Shown: positions 45,350-53,968, counted from the stretch's first letter. The stretch is DNA of 64,000 bases from Phocaeicola oris (GCF_021295095.1 NZ_JAJLQX010000001.1:124001-188000); one strand, 5' to 3'. Program-made: numbers and translations. Notes: generated by a model not told the origin, from the letters alone.

Positions 45350-45877
45350 TCAGATCACAATCTTTACTATATCGCCATAGTTCGGCATGTGATCGCCAAC
45401 TTCATCGAATGTAAAATGGTGAGCATATACTTGTCCGTCAATAAGCACTCCGCCATGAGTAAATAGAGCAACATTCAGATATTCTTTTTGCTTTAATTCA
45501 TCCAGAAAGTCACTGACTCGTTTAAACTGATCAGAAAAGGATTCTCCATTCGTTGCCCGAACATGAATATAATCTTTATACCAATTTTGAAGATTCGGAT
45601 CATGAATATCATCAAAGCTCTTCAATTCCCAATCTCCAAAATTGATTTCTAATATACGGCTATCTCTTTCCGCCTCAGCATATCCACAATAATCGGCCAA
45701 TTTTACACATCGTTTTAAAGGGCTGCAATAAACCTTATCGAAATGAATATGTTTTATCTGCTCTTTTACCGCTTCTGCCTCTTGTTCAAACGAATCTTTT
45801 ACTTCTACATCTGATTGTCCATAACAGATGCCACGTGGAACTTTAACGGATGTATGTCGAATTAAATATATGTTCAT
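45350..45877 (-). CDS. cobC: Alpha-ribazole phosphatase CobC
   Basis: A 175-residue histidine phosphatase. The catalytic Arg-His-Thr is at residues 6-8, followed by Gly-Ile-Cys-Tyr-Gly-Gln-Ser-Asp (typical of CobC), Ser-Pro-Leu-Lys-Arg-Cys (about 52-57), Glu-Ile-Asn-Phe-Gly-Asp-Trp-Glu (about 76-83) and Thr-His-Gly-Gly-Val (about 138-142). It dephosphorylates alpha-ribazole-5'-phosphate (or adenosylcobalamin-5'-phosphate) at the end of B12 nucleotide-loop assembly. It overlaps cobS by 4 bases. Confidence 0.9.
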   Translation of the reverse strand: MNIYLIRHTSVKVPRGICYGQSDVEVKDSFEQEAEAVKEQIKHIHFDKVYCSPLKRCVKLADYCGYAEAERDSRILEINFGDWELKSFDDIHDPNLQNWYKDYIHVRATNGESFSDQFKRVSDFLDELKQKEYLNVALFTHGGVLIDGQVYAHHFTFDEVGDHMPNYGDIVKIVI

Positions 45878-46623
45878 AAGGCATAATGTATTGCAAGTAC
45901 GATGATATAAAAAGATAATTCAGTGATCAGAAACAGAGCTCCACAACAATCTCCTGTATATCCTTGAAGCCGTTTCTTCATCAGTCGGATTATTAAATAA
46001 CATATCAATGCAGATACAATTAACGCAACGATGTATCTTGCTTGAAGTAAGAATATTGTTGGAAATAAACCGAGGGCGGCATTAACAATCATTGTCTGAG
46101 GCGGCATCTTATCATAAATAATTTTTGCTTTTGACTCTTCTTCTTTGCGTGCATAAGGCAGAATATTAATGATATGTGAGGAACAATACTTTGCCCATAT
46201 ATCACCACAGAACAAAACGGAATAAACCAATGGATAGGAAATAGAGGTGAGCGTATATATTAATAAGGTATAGTAAAGTATCAATCCAATGACTCCATAC
46301 GTTCCGATATGAGAATCCTTCATAATTTCTAATATGCGTTCACGAGAAGTTCCTCCACCAAAACCATCGCAGAAGTCAGCTAACCCATCTTCATGTAAGG
46401 CTCCGGTTATAAGCAAGCGCGTCAATACGGTAAGAATAACAGCTATCGGCAATGGAAAAAAATGTGATGTTACAAATATGGTAAGTGCCATTAAGCCTCC
46501 TGTAAGATATCCCACCATCGGCCAGTAATTTACTACGTGCTTAAAATATATTGATGGAACATTAGTAATTTTCCAAAAAGGAAGACGGGTAAAGAAAATA
46601 AAAGCTGCAAGAATCTGCTTCAT
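45874..46623 (-). CDS. cobS: Cobalamin synthase CobS (adenosylcobinamide-GDP ribazoletransferase)
   Basis: A 249-residue integral membrane enzyme joining adenosylcobinamide-GDP and alpha-ribazole. The N-terminus reads Ile-Phe-Phe-Thr-Arg-Leu-Pro-Phe-Trp (about residues 8-16), and the conserved acidic loop Glu-Asp-Gly-Leu-Ala-Asp-Phe-Cys-Asp-Gly-Phe-Gly-Gly (about 77-89) supplies the metal-binding Asp/Glu residues. The start is the ATG at 46623, one base after the cobT stop; longer in-frame starts would run into cobT. Confidence 0.93.
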   Translation of the reverse strand: MKQILAAFIFFTRLPFWKITNVPSIYFKHVVNYWPMVGYLTGGLMALTIFVTSHFFPLPIAVILTVLTRLLITGALHEDGLADFCDGFGGGTSRERILEIMKDSHIGTYGVIGLILYYTLLIYTLTSISYPLVYSVLFCGDIWAKYCSSHIINILPYARKEEESKAKIIYDKMPPQTMIVNAALGLFPTIFLLQARYIVALIVSALICYLIIRLMKKRLQGYTGDCCGALFLITELSFYIIVLAIHYAL

Positions 46624-46624
46624 A

Positions 46625-47665
46625 TCAAAAATATTTTGTGATAGACGCATGAGCAAAGTTATCCATCTCATTGATCATATTGACGGCCGACTGTACTATC
46701 GGGTAAGAGCATACTGCTCCGGTTCCTTCACCTAAACGGAGACCGAGATGAAGAATAGGATGTACATGCATAGCTTCCAAGACTAATTTGTGTCCTGACT
46801 CGTCCCCCTGATGTCCAAAAATGGCATATTCTAATACTTCAGGATAGAGTTTGCTGGCTGCTAAAATACAATTAGTCATAATGAATCCATCGACAAGAAT
46901 AATCATGTGAAGTTCTGCTGCCCTGAGCATTCCACCGATTGCCATTACCATTTCAAATCCGCCAAAGTAGCTGATGTAGCTCTCAACCGTTCCATCACCT
47001 TTATAATTTTCAATCGATTGTTTCAATACTTCATATTTGTGTCGTACGGCTTCATCATCCAGTCCGCTACCGGCTCCGACACATTCTTTTAAAGGGATAC
47101 CGGTAAATAAATGCATCCAGATGGAAGAAGGAGAAGTATTGCCTATTCCCATCTCGCCAAAGCTGACTACATTACAATTTTGTGCATAGACCTTATCAAT
47201 GATTTCAGCTCCACGCTCAAGACATATATTACGCTGTTCATCAGTCATGGCTGGTCCATGGAGAAAATTCTTTGTACCACGTGCTATGCTATAATTCAAA
47301 ATACCCGATGTTTTATACGGTATGTCATGGTCAACTCCTGCATCCACAATATCAAGCTTAAAATGATGTTGACGGCAAAGAAAAGATATTCCGCCTCCAC
47401 CATGAACAAAGTTGCTCAACTGTTGCCATGTAACTTCTTTCGGTGACTTGCTGACTCCTTCATCTGCTATACCATGATCGGCAGCCAATAAAATATTATG
47501 CGGATTCTTCAAAGAAGGAGTAAGTGTTTGCTGGATTAATCCTATCTGCAAAGCCAACTTTTCGAGCATTCCCAAAGAACCTTTTGGCTTTGTCAGGTTA
47601 TTTATTTTATCAATCAATACAGGTTTAATTGTCTGATCGGGTTTATAAATCTGAAAAGTTCTCAT
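46625..47665 (-). CDS. cobT: Nicotinate-nucleotide:dimethylbenzimidazole phosphoribosyltransferase CobT
   Basis: A 346-residue enzyme making alpha-ribazole-phosphate from the lower ligand base and nicotinate mononucleotide. Family motifs: Thr-Lys-Pro-Lys-Gly-Ser-Leu-Gly (about residues 26-33), Ala-Asp-His-Gly-Ile-Ala (about 66-71), Phe-Gly-Glu-Met-Gly-Ile-Gly-Asn-Thr (about 168-176) and the catalytic Glu region Leu-Gly-Glu-Gly-Thr-Gly-Ala (about 314-320). It lies between cobU (13 bases) and cobS (1 base) in the operon. Confidence 0.95.
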   Translation of the reverse strand: MRTFQIYKPDQTIKPVLIDKINNLTKPKGSLGMLEKLALQIGLIQQTLTPSLKNPHNILLAADHGIADEGVSKSPKEVTWQQLSNFVHGGGGISFLCRQHHFKLDIVDAGVDHDIPYKTSGILNYSIARGTKNFLHGPAMTDEQRNICLERGAEIIDKVYAQNCNVVSFGEMGIGNTSPSSIWMHLFTGIPLKECVGAGSGLDDEAVRHKYEVLKQSIENYKGDGTVESYISYFGGFEMVMAIGGMLRAAELHMIILVDGFIMTNCILAASKLYPEVLEYAIFGHQGDESGHKLVLEAMHVHPILHLGLRLGEGTGAVCSYPIVQSAVNMINEMDNFAHASITKYF

Positions 47666-47678
47666 TGTATATAGTTTT

Positions 47679-48212
47679 TTAAAGTTTTCTTATCGGGGAT
47701 TCTCCTTTTATGACTACGGGAATTCCGCTGACCATTAAGTAAACTGTATCGGCAATAGACGCAACATACTGATTCATCCAACCTTGCATATCGGTGAACA
47801 GTCGTTGCAATTTGTTCTCCGATACACCTCCCGAGCCAATTTCATTTGTTACAAATATAAAAGTTGCCTCCTGATTAGTGAATTGGGAAAAGTCTGTTTT
47901 TAAAGCAGTCAGAGCTTGGTCAACATCCGAATCCATATCAAAGAAATAATTGGTTCCCCACAATGTGATACAGTCGATAAGAATAACACGACCTTCCACT
48001 TTAACTTCATGGAGGTTCATATCTTTTTCAATGTTAGTCCATTCCGGTCCACGACGCTCTTTGTGTTTACGGACACGTTCTTTAAATTCATCATCCCAAA
48101 TACGGGAAGTAGCTATATAAATGGGATGTTCTGATAGCTCGAGTGCTATTTTTTCAGCAAACTGACTTTTTCCCGATCGTTGACCTCCGGTAATTAGTAT
48201 TATCTTTTTCAT
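47679..48212 (-). CDS. cobU: Adenosylcobinamide kinase / guanylyltransferase CobU
   Basis: A 177-residue P-loop enzyme that phosphorylates adenosylcobinamide and adds GMP. The Walker A is Thr-Gly-Gly-Gln-Arg-Ser-Gly-Lys-Ser (about residues 8-16), followed by Tyr-Ile-Ala-Thr-Ser (about 32-36), the Lys-Glu-Arg-Arg-Gly-Pro-Glu-Trp segment carrying a His-x-x-Arg-Arg-type GMP site (about 50-58: Lys-His-Lys-Glu-Arg-Arg), and Thr-Asn-Glu-Ile-Gly-Ser-Gly (about 124-130). It overlaps the FHA gene by 4 bases. No cobalamin riboswitch is visible ahead of this operon. Confidence 0.94.
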   Translation of the reverse strand: MKKIILITGGQRSGKSQFAEKIALELSEHPIYIATSRIWDDEFKERVRKHKERRGPEWTNIEKDMNLHEVKVEGRVILIDCITLWGTNYFFDMDSDVDQALTALKTDFSQFTNQEATFIFVTNEIGSGGVSENKLQRLFTDMQGWMNQYVASIADTVYLMVSGIPVVIKGESPIRKL

Positions 48213-48748
48213 GACAGAACTTTTTTATTTTCTGCTGCACGAAGAATAATAGTTGTAGCTCCAAGATTTATGATGGCCCCATCGTCAATAATGCGGCATT
48301 CTTTCTCCAAAACCTCTTCATTCATAAGAAAAGTTCCCGTCAAACTATCATTATCTCGAAGTGTGTAAACTACTTTCCCTGTCTTGTTCACCTTTACATT
48401 AATAATACAATGCTGGCGATCAAGACTGGGATCGTTTGACTCAATGGGGACATCTAATTTAATTGTTCGTACGCGCTTACCAATCATATTGTCACCTTCT
48501 TTTAATGGAAGAACTTGTTTGAAAGCAAAGTCGTTTTTTAGTACAACAATACTTCCAAAATCGTTTTTATTAGCTTCTTCGTCCGGATGATCATCTCGTT
48601 GTAAGGGCTTAACAGGTGATTTGCCAATTCGAATTTTGAATTCTTTGTGACAATTGTCGCAAACAAATACAAGGGATTGGCCTTCAATATACTTCGTTTC
48701 ATCAAACATGATATAATTATCACATTTGGGACATCGAACTCTTTTCAT
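48209..48748 (-). CDS. Zinc-ribbon plus FHA domain protein
   Basis: A 179-residue protein. The N-terminal zinc ribbon has Cys-Pro-Lys-Cys (residues 5-8) and Cys-Asp-Asn-Cys (about 31-34). The C-terminal forkhead-associated domain (about 90-170) has Ile-Gly-Lys-Arg, Ser-Leu-Asp-Arg-Gln-His-Cys (the Ser-x2-His phosphothreonine-binding motif) and Asp-Asn-Asp-Ser-Leu-Thr-Gly-Thr. It probably binds a phosphorylated partner in the cytoplasm. It sits between a SPOR protein and cobU, 9 bases after the former. Confidence 0.88.
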   Translation of the reverse strand: MKRVRCPKCDNYIMFDETKYIEGQSLVFVCDNCHKEFKIRIGKSPVKPLQRDDHPDEEANKNDFGSIVVLKNDFAFKQVLPLKEGDNMIGKRVRTIKLDVPIESNDPSLDRQHCIINVKVNKTGKVVYTLRDNDSLTGTFLMNEEVLEKECRIIDDGAIINLGATTIILRAAENKKVLS

Positions 48749-48757
48749 ATTTTATGA

Positions 48758-49897
48758 TCATTTAGTATGGAGCACCCAAGCACTTTGATATATTCCTTGT
48801 TGCTTCAACTCATTTGCTCTCTTATAAGCTGCAGTTTCATTGTCAAAACTTCCGGCAGACACACGGAAATGTCCATCGCCTTCGACAATGCTTAACTCCG
48901 TTAAATTCTTTTGAGCTTCAATAAAATGTTGGGCGCCTGATTTTGAATCCAGACTGGCGATAATGATATGATAGCTGTTGTTTTTCTTCACAGGTATTGC
49001 TGCAGGTGTACTTTCAGCAGGTTCTGATACGGGTTCTACTGCAGTTCTTACTGATGTGGAAACCTCAGTTGTAACTTTGTCTGTTAAGTTAATTGGCGCA
49101 GATGATTCTTGATTCGATTGAACATTCGAAGAATTTGTCTTTGTATTTGATGAAGAAACGGGTTCGGTACGAACAACTTTTGGCTTTTCATGCGTCTTCA
49201 TAGCCTCTGAGGAATAGTTTGGATTAATTACATTAAGGGCTAATGATTGTGACTTTAACGCACTAAATAACTCATCGGTACTTAAAGAGGCATAACTGTC
49301 ATCATCAACATACGTATTTTCCAATGGAGTGGACAAGACAAAGAACAAAAAAATTGCTGCTGCTACGGCAACTACATCGCCTAACCATCGCATAGGAATT
49401 ACTTTTTGTTGTTTCTCTGCCGACTTTTCTTTCTGAACATTTAAAGGTATTATTTTCGAAGCAATCGGAGCTTTTTTACCTAACGCATTGACCTGAAACG
49501 AATTGAAAGCATATAAAGAAGGAGTTACAATTTCTTCTTTATCCGAATGAAACTCGTATATACCATGAATATTACAGCACAATTTGCCTAAATGAGGAAT
49601 CTCAACCCCACCTTCTTTATAAAGACAATCCTTTAATTTTTCTACTTCTTTTTTTATTTTTCGCGTAGCATCGGGGAAATCGGTATGATAAGTCTGCATA
49701 TAGAACTGAACAAGTAATCCGTCGTTTATGGTTAATTTCGGATTAAATCCTATAGTACGCTTAGGAGGATAGTAAATATGTTCCGTAGTATCATAATAAG
49801 CCGATTGATAGTGAGCAATAAATCCGCCCAATTCAGGAACAATAACACAATCGTTCTCTAATAATAGAATTTCTATATGTCTTATCAATTCATTCAT
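48758..49897 (-). CDS. HU-CCDC81-like and SPOR domain membrane protein
   Basis: A 379-residue protein. The N-terminal 125 residues match the HU-CCDC81 type domains of Bacteroidetes SPOR proteins (Leu-Leu-Glu-Asn-Asp-Cys-Val-Ile-Val-Pro-Glu-Leu-Gly-Gly-Phe-Ile near residues 12-27). A single membrane helix lies around 172-192, then a Ser/Thr/Pro-rich periplasmic linker and a C-terminal SPOR domain (about 305-379: Tyr-His-Ile-Ile-Ile-Ala-Ser, Ser-Ala-Gly-Ser-Phe) that binds denuded septal peptidoglycan. This suggests a cell-division role joining DNA- or protein-binding in the cytoplasm to the septum. The promoter box ends only 4 bases before the start codon. Confidence 0.85.
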   Translation of the reverse strand: MNELIRHIEILLLENDCVIVPELGGFIAHYQSAYYDTTEHIYYPPKRTIGFNPKLTINDGLLVQFYMQTYHTDFPDATRKIKKEVEKLKDCLYKEGGVEIPHLGKLCCNIHGIYEFHSDKEEIVTPSLYAFNSFQVNALGKKAPIASKIIPLNVQKEKSAEKQQKVIPMRWLGDVVAVAAAIFLFFVLSTPLENTYVDDDSYASLSTDELFSALKSQSLALNVINPNYSSEAMKTHEKPKVVRTEPVSSSNTKTNSSNVQSNQESSAPINLTDKVTTEVSTSVRTAVEPVSEPAESTPAAIPVKKNNSYHIIIASLDSKSGAQHFIEAQKNLTELSIVEGDGHFRVSAGSFDNETAAYKRANELKQQGIYQSAWVLHTK

Positions 49898-49901
49898 ACG
49901 G

Positions 49902-49909
49902 CAAATTTA
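49902..49909 (-). promoter_or_regulatory. TAnnTTTG promoter box 4 bases before the SPOR-gene ATG
   Basis: On the minus strand TAAATTTG followed by CCGT and then ATG at 49897. If used, transcription would begin at or next to the start codon, giving a leaderless or nearly leaderless mRNA. Confidence 0.5.
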
Positions 49910-49973
49910 AGAATATTATTCTATTTCATCTAACTTTTCTCACGAAAATAAAACACCCTCTTAAAATAAATTG

Positions 49974-49981
49974 TAACTTTG
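49974..49981 (+). promoter_or_regulatory. TAnnTTTG promoter box
   Basis: TAACTTTG followed by CAAG, 18 bases before the ATG at 50000. Confidence 0.65.
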
Positions 49982-49999
49982 CAAGAAGAGTAAAAATAA

Positions 50000-50818
50000 A
50001 TGAAAAGTCACAGCAAGCTTAACCTTATGAAAATAACTTACTTGATGGTTATTATTTTACTTTTTTCTTTTTCATCGTGCAGACATTCTGATAAAGAGCA
50101 TGTAAAGATGGAAGAGAATGAGGAAGCCAAAGCTATGTTGCAAGGGGTTTGGTTAGAAGATGAAACAGATGCCCCACAGCTGCGTGTTTCAGGCGATACT
50201 ATTTACTATGCCGATGAGTCGGTCGCCCCCGTTTGCTTTAAAATCTTTGGTGACAGCCTTATAACATACGGTGGCGTGACCAACGAATATAAAATAGAAA
50301 AGCAGGCTCCCCATATTTTCTGGTTTCATACTTTGTCGGGAGAGGTAATTCATCTGCATAAAGCCGAAAGAGAGATTGACTTATCTGAGTTTTTGCATAA
50401 AGGCAATGTTCCGGTTTATGAAGAGGTAATTAAAAAAGATTCGGTTGTTTGGTATGACAACCATCGTTATCACGGCTATGTTTACATTAATCCTTCTGAA
50501 ATTAAAATTGTTAAACCCAGCTTAACCAGTGATGGTATTATAGTAGATAATGTCTATTACGATAATATTATTCATATTTGTGTATACGAGGGTAAACAAA
50601 GCCTTTTTGCCAAAGATATTACAAAACAAATGTTTGCCCATTTAATTCCATCTGATTTCTTTGAATATGCGGTACTCTCCGATATGAATTTCGGCTGGGT
50701 AGATGGAAAAGGTTATCACTTTCAAGCCAATCTCTGCATTCCGGATGAAGCATCCTGCTATTTAGTAAATCTTACTGTTGGGAAAGAAGGTAAGATAGAC
50801 TATAAACTTGTTCAATAG
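50000..50818 (+). CDS. DUF4738-like lipoprotein
   Basis: A 272-residue lipoprotein with a type II signal ending Phe-Ser-Ser-Cys-Arg; the Cys is near residue 27 from this start, or 18 if the internal ATG at 50027 is used. The mature protein starts with an acidic helix, then Leu-Gln-Gly-Val-Trp-Leu-Glu-Asp-Glu and a beta-rich body with several Tyr-Asp-Asn turns. It fits a DUF4738-type Bacteroidetes lipoprotein; function unknown. Nothing like a hairpin terminator follows before the 22-bp array at 50997. Confidence 0.75.
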   Translation: MKSHSKLNLMKITYLMVIILLFSFSSCRHSDKEHVKMEENEEAKAMLQGVWLEDETDAPQLRVSGDTIYYADESVAPVCFKIFGDSLITYGGVTNEYKIEKQAPHIFWFHTLSGEVIHLHKAEREIDLSEFLHKGNVPVYEEVIKKDSVVWYDNHRYHGYVYINPSEIKIVKPSLTSDGIIVDNVYYDNIIHICVYEGKQSLFAKDITKQMFAHLIPSDFFEYAVLSDMNFGWVDGKGYHFQANLCIPDEASCYLVNLTVGKEGKIDYKLVQ

Positions 50819-50996
50819 ACTTGCTCTGTAAAACTTATAAAAGCAATACTAAAGAAATCATTCTTTTATTTTTCTTTTCTAACATGCTATATGATAATGT
50901 TTTGAAGGAATAAGATACCCGTTTCTTTAAATTCCAATATAGGAGAGAATGAAAAGGGGTACGGATGGATTTACCTATTCGTCAAAAGAATTCATT

Positions 50997-51128
50997 CAGT
51001 TATGCGGATGAGTTGATTAATTCATACGGATGAGTTAGTCAGTTCATGCGGATGAGTTGATCGGTTGATGCGGATGAGTTGATCGATTCATCCGCATGAG
51101 TTGTGCGATTCATGCGGATCACTTTTTA
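50997..51128. repeat. 22-bp-pitch array, six units
   Basis: Units start at 50997, 51019, 51041, 51063, 51085 and 51107, with cores TTATGCGGATGAGTT, TCATACGGATGAGTT, TCATGCGGATGAGTT, TGATGCGGATGAGTT, TCATCCGCATGAGTT and the end unit TCATGCGGATCACTTTTT. The left flank TATTCGTCAAAAGAATTCATTC matches that of the 31803 array in 19 of 22 positions by eye. It fills the convergent gap 50819-51147 between the lipoprotein and the helicase; nothing else is evident in that gap. Confidence 0.95.
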
Positions 51129-51147
51129 ATCATATATAATTGAAGCA

Positions 51148-52443
51148 TTACTTCCTTATTGATGACTGTTGCGCTGATCTTTGTGACGAATATCTTTCGT
51201 GCTGTCTATTCGACCTGTTTCCTTTATTTCCTTGCTTTTGTTTGCTCGGCTGTCTGTGATTAGGGCGCTTCCCTTTAAAAGAGTTCTTTTTAGGTTCATA
51301 AGCCGGACTTTCACCTAATTCACTTGGAACAGGTATTTTATATATTTCCTTACCAAGGAAGTCTTCTATTTGCTTAAACTTAAATTGCTCTTCTTCATTA
51401 ACCAAAGTGATGGCGCAACCATCATTATTCGCACGGGCAGTTCGTCCGATGCGGTGAACGTAATCTTCACTGTCGTGAGGAACATCGTAATTGATAACCA
51501 ATCGGATATCATCAATATCAATACCTCTTGCAACTATATCGGTGGCTACCAAAATGTTTACACGTCCGGCCTTGAATTCATTCATAATTTCATCGCGTTG
51601 CGACTGATCTAAATCGGAATGCATTTCACCAACATTCAAGTGCATACGTTTCAATGAATTAGTTAAGTCCTTAACTTTTAACTTTGAAGACGCAAAAATG
51701 AGGATTCTACTTTCGATGTTATTTTTGAAAAGAGAACGGATAATGCCCATCTTTTGTGGCTCATAGCAGATATAGGCAGTCTGAATAATTTTTTCGGCAG
51801 GCTTAGATACGGCAATCTTAACCTCCACCGGATTATTCAATATGTTTTTCGCTAACTGTTGAATCTTAACCGGCATGGTTGCGGAAAACATAAGTGTTTG
51901 TCTGTTCTTTGGCAATAGTTTGACTATCTGCATAATGTCGTCGTAAAATCCCATATCGAGCATGCGGTCAGCCTCATCAAGAATAAAAAATGAAACTTTT
52001 GAGAGATCAACATATCCCATTTGAATATGACTGATCAATCGACCGGGAGTAGCAATAATTACGTCAGCGCCTAAAGTCAATCCACGCTTTTCCTGTTCAA
52101 AACGAACACCATCGTTGCCTCCATACACCGCAACACTTGATACAGGCATAAAGTAAGCAAAGCCTTCCATCTGTTGATCAATTTGCTGGGCTAATTCCCG
52201 TGTTGGTGACATGATGAGACAGTTCACTGCGTCTTTCGGATAGTTTCCTGTACAAAGTTTATTAATCACAGGAAGCAAGTAAGCCGCTGTTTTGCCGGTT
52301 CCGGTTTGTGCCACACCTATAACATCACATCCTTTTAGCAATACAGGAATAGTTTTTTCTTGGATAGGAGTGCATTCTGAGAAATTCATGGCGTCTAATG
52401 CCTCAAGGACACTATCATCCAGATTCAATTCTGTAAACTTCAT
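51148..52443 (-). CDS. DEAD-box RNA helicase, RhlE-like
   Basis: A 431-residue helicase with all motifs in order: Q motif Phe-x-Glu-Cys-Thr-Pro-Ile-Gln (about residues 21-28), motif I Ala-Gln-Thr-Gly-Thr-Gly-Lys-Thr (about 45-52), Pro-Thr-Arg-Glu-Leu-Ala (about 80-85), Thr-Pro-Gly-Arg, Asp-Glu-Ala-Asp (about 157-160), Ser-Ala-Thr (about 188-190), and His-Arg-Ile-Gly-Arg-Thr-Ala-Arg (about 330-337). The C-terminal 50 residues are Lys/Arg/Gln/Ser-rich and basic, as in cold- or ribosome-associated members that use such tails for RNA binding. Monocistronic by position, 30 bases downstream of serB. Confidence 0.94.
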   Translation of the reverse strand: MKFTELNLDDSVLEALDAMNFSECTPIQEKTIPVLLKGCDVIGVAQTGTGKTAAYLLPVINKLCTGNYPKDAVNCLIMSPTRELAQQIDQQMEGFAYFMPVSSVAVYGGNDGVRFEQEKRGLTLGADVIIATPGRLISHIQMGYVDLSKVSFFILDEADRMLDMGFYDDIMQIVKLLPKNRQTLMFSATMPVKIQQLAKNILNNPVEVKIAVSKPAEKIIQTAYICYEPQKMGIIRSLFKNNIESRILIFASSKLKVKDLTNSLKRMHLNVGEMHSDLDQSQRDEIMNEFKAGRVNILVATDIVARGIDIDDIRLVINYDVPHDSEDYVHRIGRTARANNDGCAITLVNEEEQFKFKQIEDFLGKEIYKIPVPSELGESPAYEPKKNSFKGKRPNHRQPSKQKQGNKGNRSNRQHERYSSQRSAQQSSIRK

Positions 52444-52473
52444 TAATTATATTTGAATTTATGTGTAATTTAA

Positions 52474-53706
52474 TTACAATTTGCCCTTTTCATCGAGGTA
52501 AGAATCTTTAAACCCCAGGAAATAAAGCACGCCATCAAGACCGATGGAATTAATTGATTGCCGAGCATTGGCAACAACTTTAGGTTTCGCATGAAAGGCA
52601 ATGCCAAGTCCGGCAGCCGACAACATGGGCAAGTCGTTAGCGCCATCACCCACAGCAATAGTTTGGGCAATATCCACGTTTTCCACCTGAGCAATAAGTT
52701 TCAACAGTTCTGCTTTACGATGTCCGTCAACAATTTCACCAATATAACGTCCCGTGAGTTTTCCATTAACTATTTCCAACTCGTTGGCATACATATAATC
52801 GATATTATACTTTTGTTTGAGATAATTACCGAAATAAGTGAATCCTCCGGAAAGAATAGCTATTTTATATCCATAATGCTTTAAAACGAACATAAGCCGG
52901 TCAACTCCTTCGGTGATGGGCAAATGTTCGGCAATATCTTGCATAACATTTTCATCAAGTCCTTTGAGCAAAGAAACTCGTTCAGCAAAACTTTCCTTAA
53001 AGTCTATTTCTCCACGCATAGCCCGATCGGTAATAGCTTTCACTTTATCTCCGACACCGGCTCTCTGTGCCAATTCATCAATACATTCCGTCTGAATAAG
53101 TGTAGAATCCATATCGAAACAAATGAGACGACGCATACGACGGTACATATTGTCCAACTGATAAGAGAAATCCACACCCATTTCCGAGCTGAGATGCATG
53201 AGATGGCTTTGCATTTCTTCGCGATTCAGTGGATTCCCACGAACAGAAAACTCGATACAAGAGCGAACACCCGCCTTTTTCTCATCAAGTGGCATTCTCC
53301 CTGTGAGACGTTTGATAGAGTCAATATTAAGTCCCTGATTAGCAATGATTCTTGTTACGGCCGCTATATGATTTGCCGAAAGTTTCCTACCTAATAGAGT
53401 AAGAATATAACGATTCTTTCCCTGCATATTAACCCAATGCGAGTATTCTTCCTCAGAAACCGGAGTGAAACGGATTTGAATACCTAAAGATGTAGCTTTA
53501 AACAGTAATTCCTTCATGATATTTCCGGAATCTTCTTCATGGCTCATAAAAAGAATACCGAGAGACAGTTGACTGTGAATATCAGCCTGACCAATATCAA
53601 GAATGGTTACATCATATTGTGAAAGGATTTCTGTAATCGAGGCCGTTAGTCCGGGGCGATCAACGCCACTAATAGCAATAAGAATAAGTTCTCTCTTTGA
53701 TTCCAT
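52474..53706 (-). CDS. serB: Phosphoserine phosphatase SerB with ACT domains
   Basis: A 410-residue enzyme making L-serine from phosphoserine. The N-terminal ~180 residues contain two ACT-type regulatory domains (Ile-Ser-Gly-Val-Asp-Arg-Pro-Gly-Leu-Thr at the start of the first, about 12-21). The HAD core has Cys-Phe-Asp-Met-Asp-Ser-Thr-Leu-Ile (about 194-202), Leu-Ser-Gly-Gly-Phe-Thr (about 285-290) and Val-Gly-Asp-Gly-Ala-Asn-Asp-Leu-Pro-Met (about 354-363). The extended ACT form is longer than E. coli SerB and suggests amino acid feedback. gcvP and lipB, also serine/glycine-linked, lie nearby but in separate units. Confidence 0.95.
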   Translation of the reverse strand: MESKRELILIAISGVDRPGLTASITEILSQYDVTILDIGQADIHSQLSLGILFMSHEEDSGNIMKELLFKATSLGIQIRFTPVSEEEYSHWVNMQGKNRYILTLLGRKLSANHIAAVTRIIANQGLNIDSIKRLTGRMPLDEKKAGVRSCIEFSVRGNPLNREEMQSHLMHLSSEMGVDFSYQLDNMYRRMRRLICFDMDSTLIQTECIDELAQRAGVGDKVKAITDRAMRGEIDFKESFAERVSLLKGLDENVMQDIAEHLPITEGVDRLMFVLKHYGYKIAILSGGFTYFGNYLKQKYNIDYMYANELEIVNGKLTGRYIGEIVDGHRKAELLKLIAQVENVDIAQTIAVGDGANDLPMLSAAGLGIAFHAKPKVVANARQSINSIGLDGVLYFLGFKDSYLDEKGKL

Positions 53707-53729
53707 AAGTAAATGGCTTGATTTCTTTG

Positions 53730-53737
53730 CAAAATTA
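53730..53737 (-). promoter_or_regulatory. TAnnTTTG promoter box for serB
   Basis: On the minus strand TAATTTTG followed by CAAAG, 23 bases before the serB ATG. Confidence 0.6.
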
Positions 53738-53833
53738 CATTTATTTATCTGAATACACCACTAAATCGCCTATCTTTTTTATCGATGGAATCGGCAATTT
53801 TATGCTCTATAACATAATTTATTTCTTTTTCTC

Positions 53834-53864
53834 TTGGTCGTAATACGAAAAGTATTTATCTTTG
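53834..53864 (+). promoter_or_regulatory. Promoter with -33 TTGG and -7 TAnnTTTG
   Basis: TTGG at 53834-53837 and TATCTTTG at 53857-53864 are 19 bases apart, the best two-box Bacteroidetes promoter in the window. The next ATG is 104 bases away at 53969, so the transcript would have a leader of about 95 bases with no obvious structure. Confidence 0.65.
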
Positions 53865-53968
53865 CCGCAATTCAACTCGCTGAAATCGAATTGATATTCA
53901 ATGAAATGCCTGTGAAGGTCAACTAAAATATTGAATATTTACGATTGAAAGCGATAAAAGTGTGGTAT

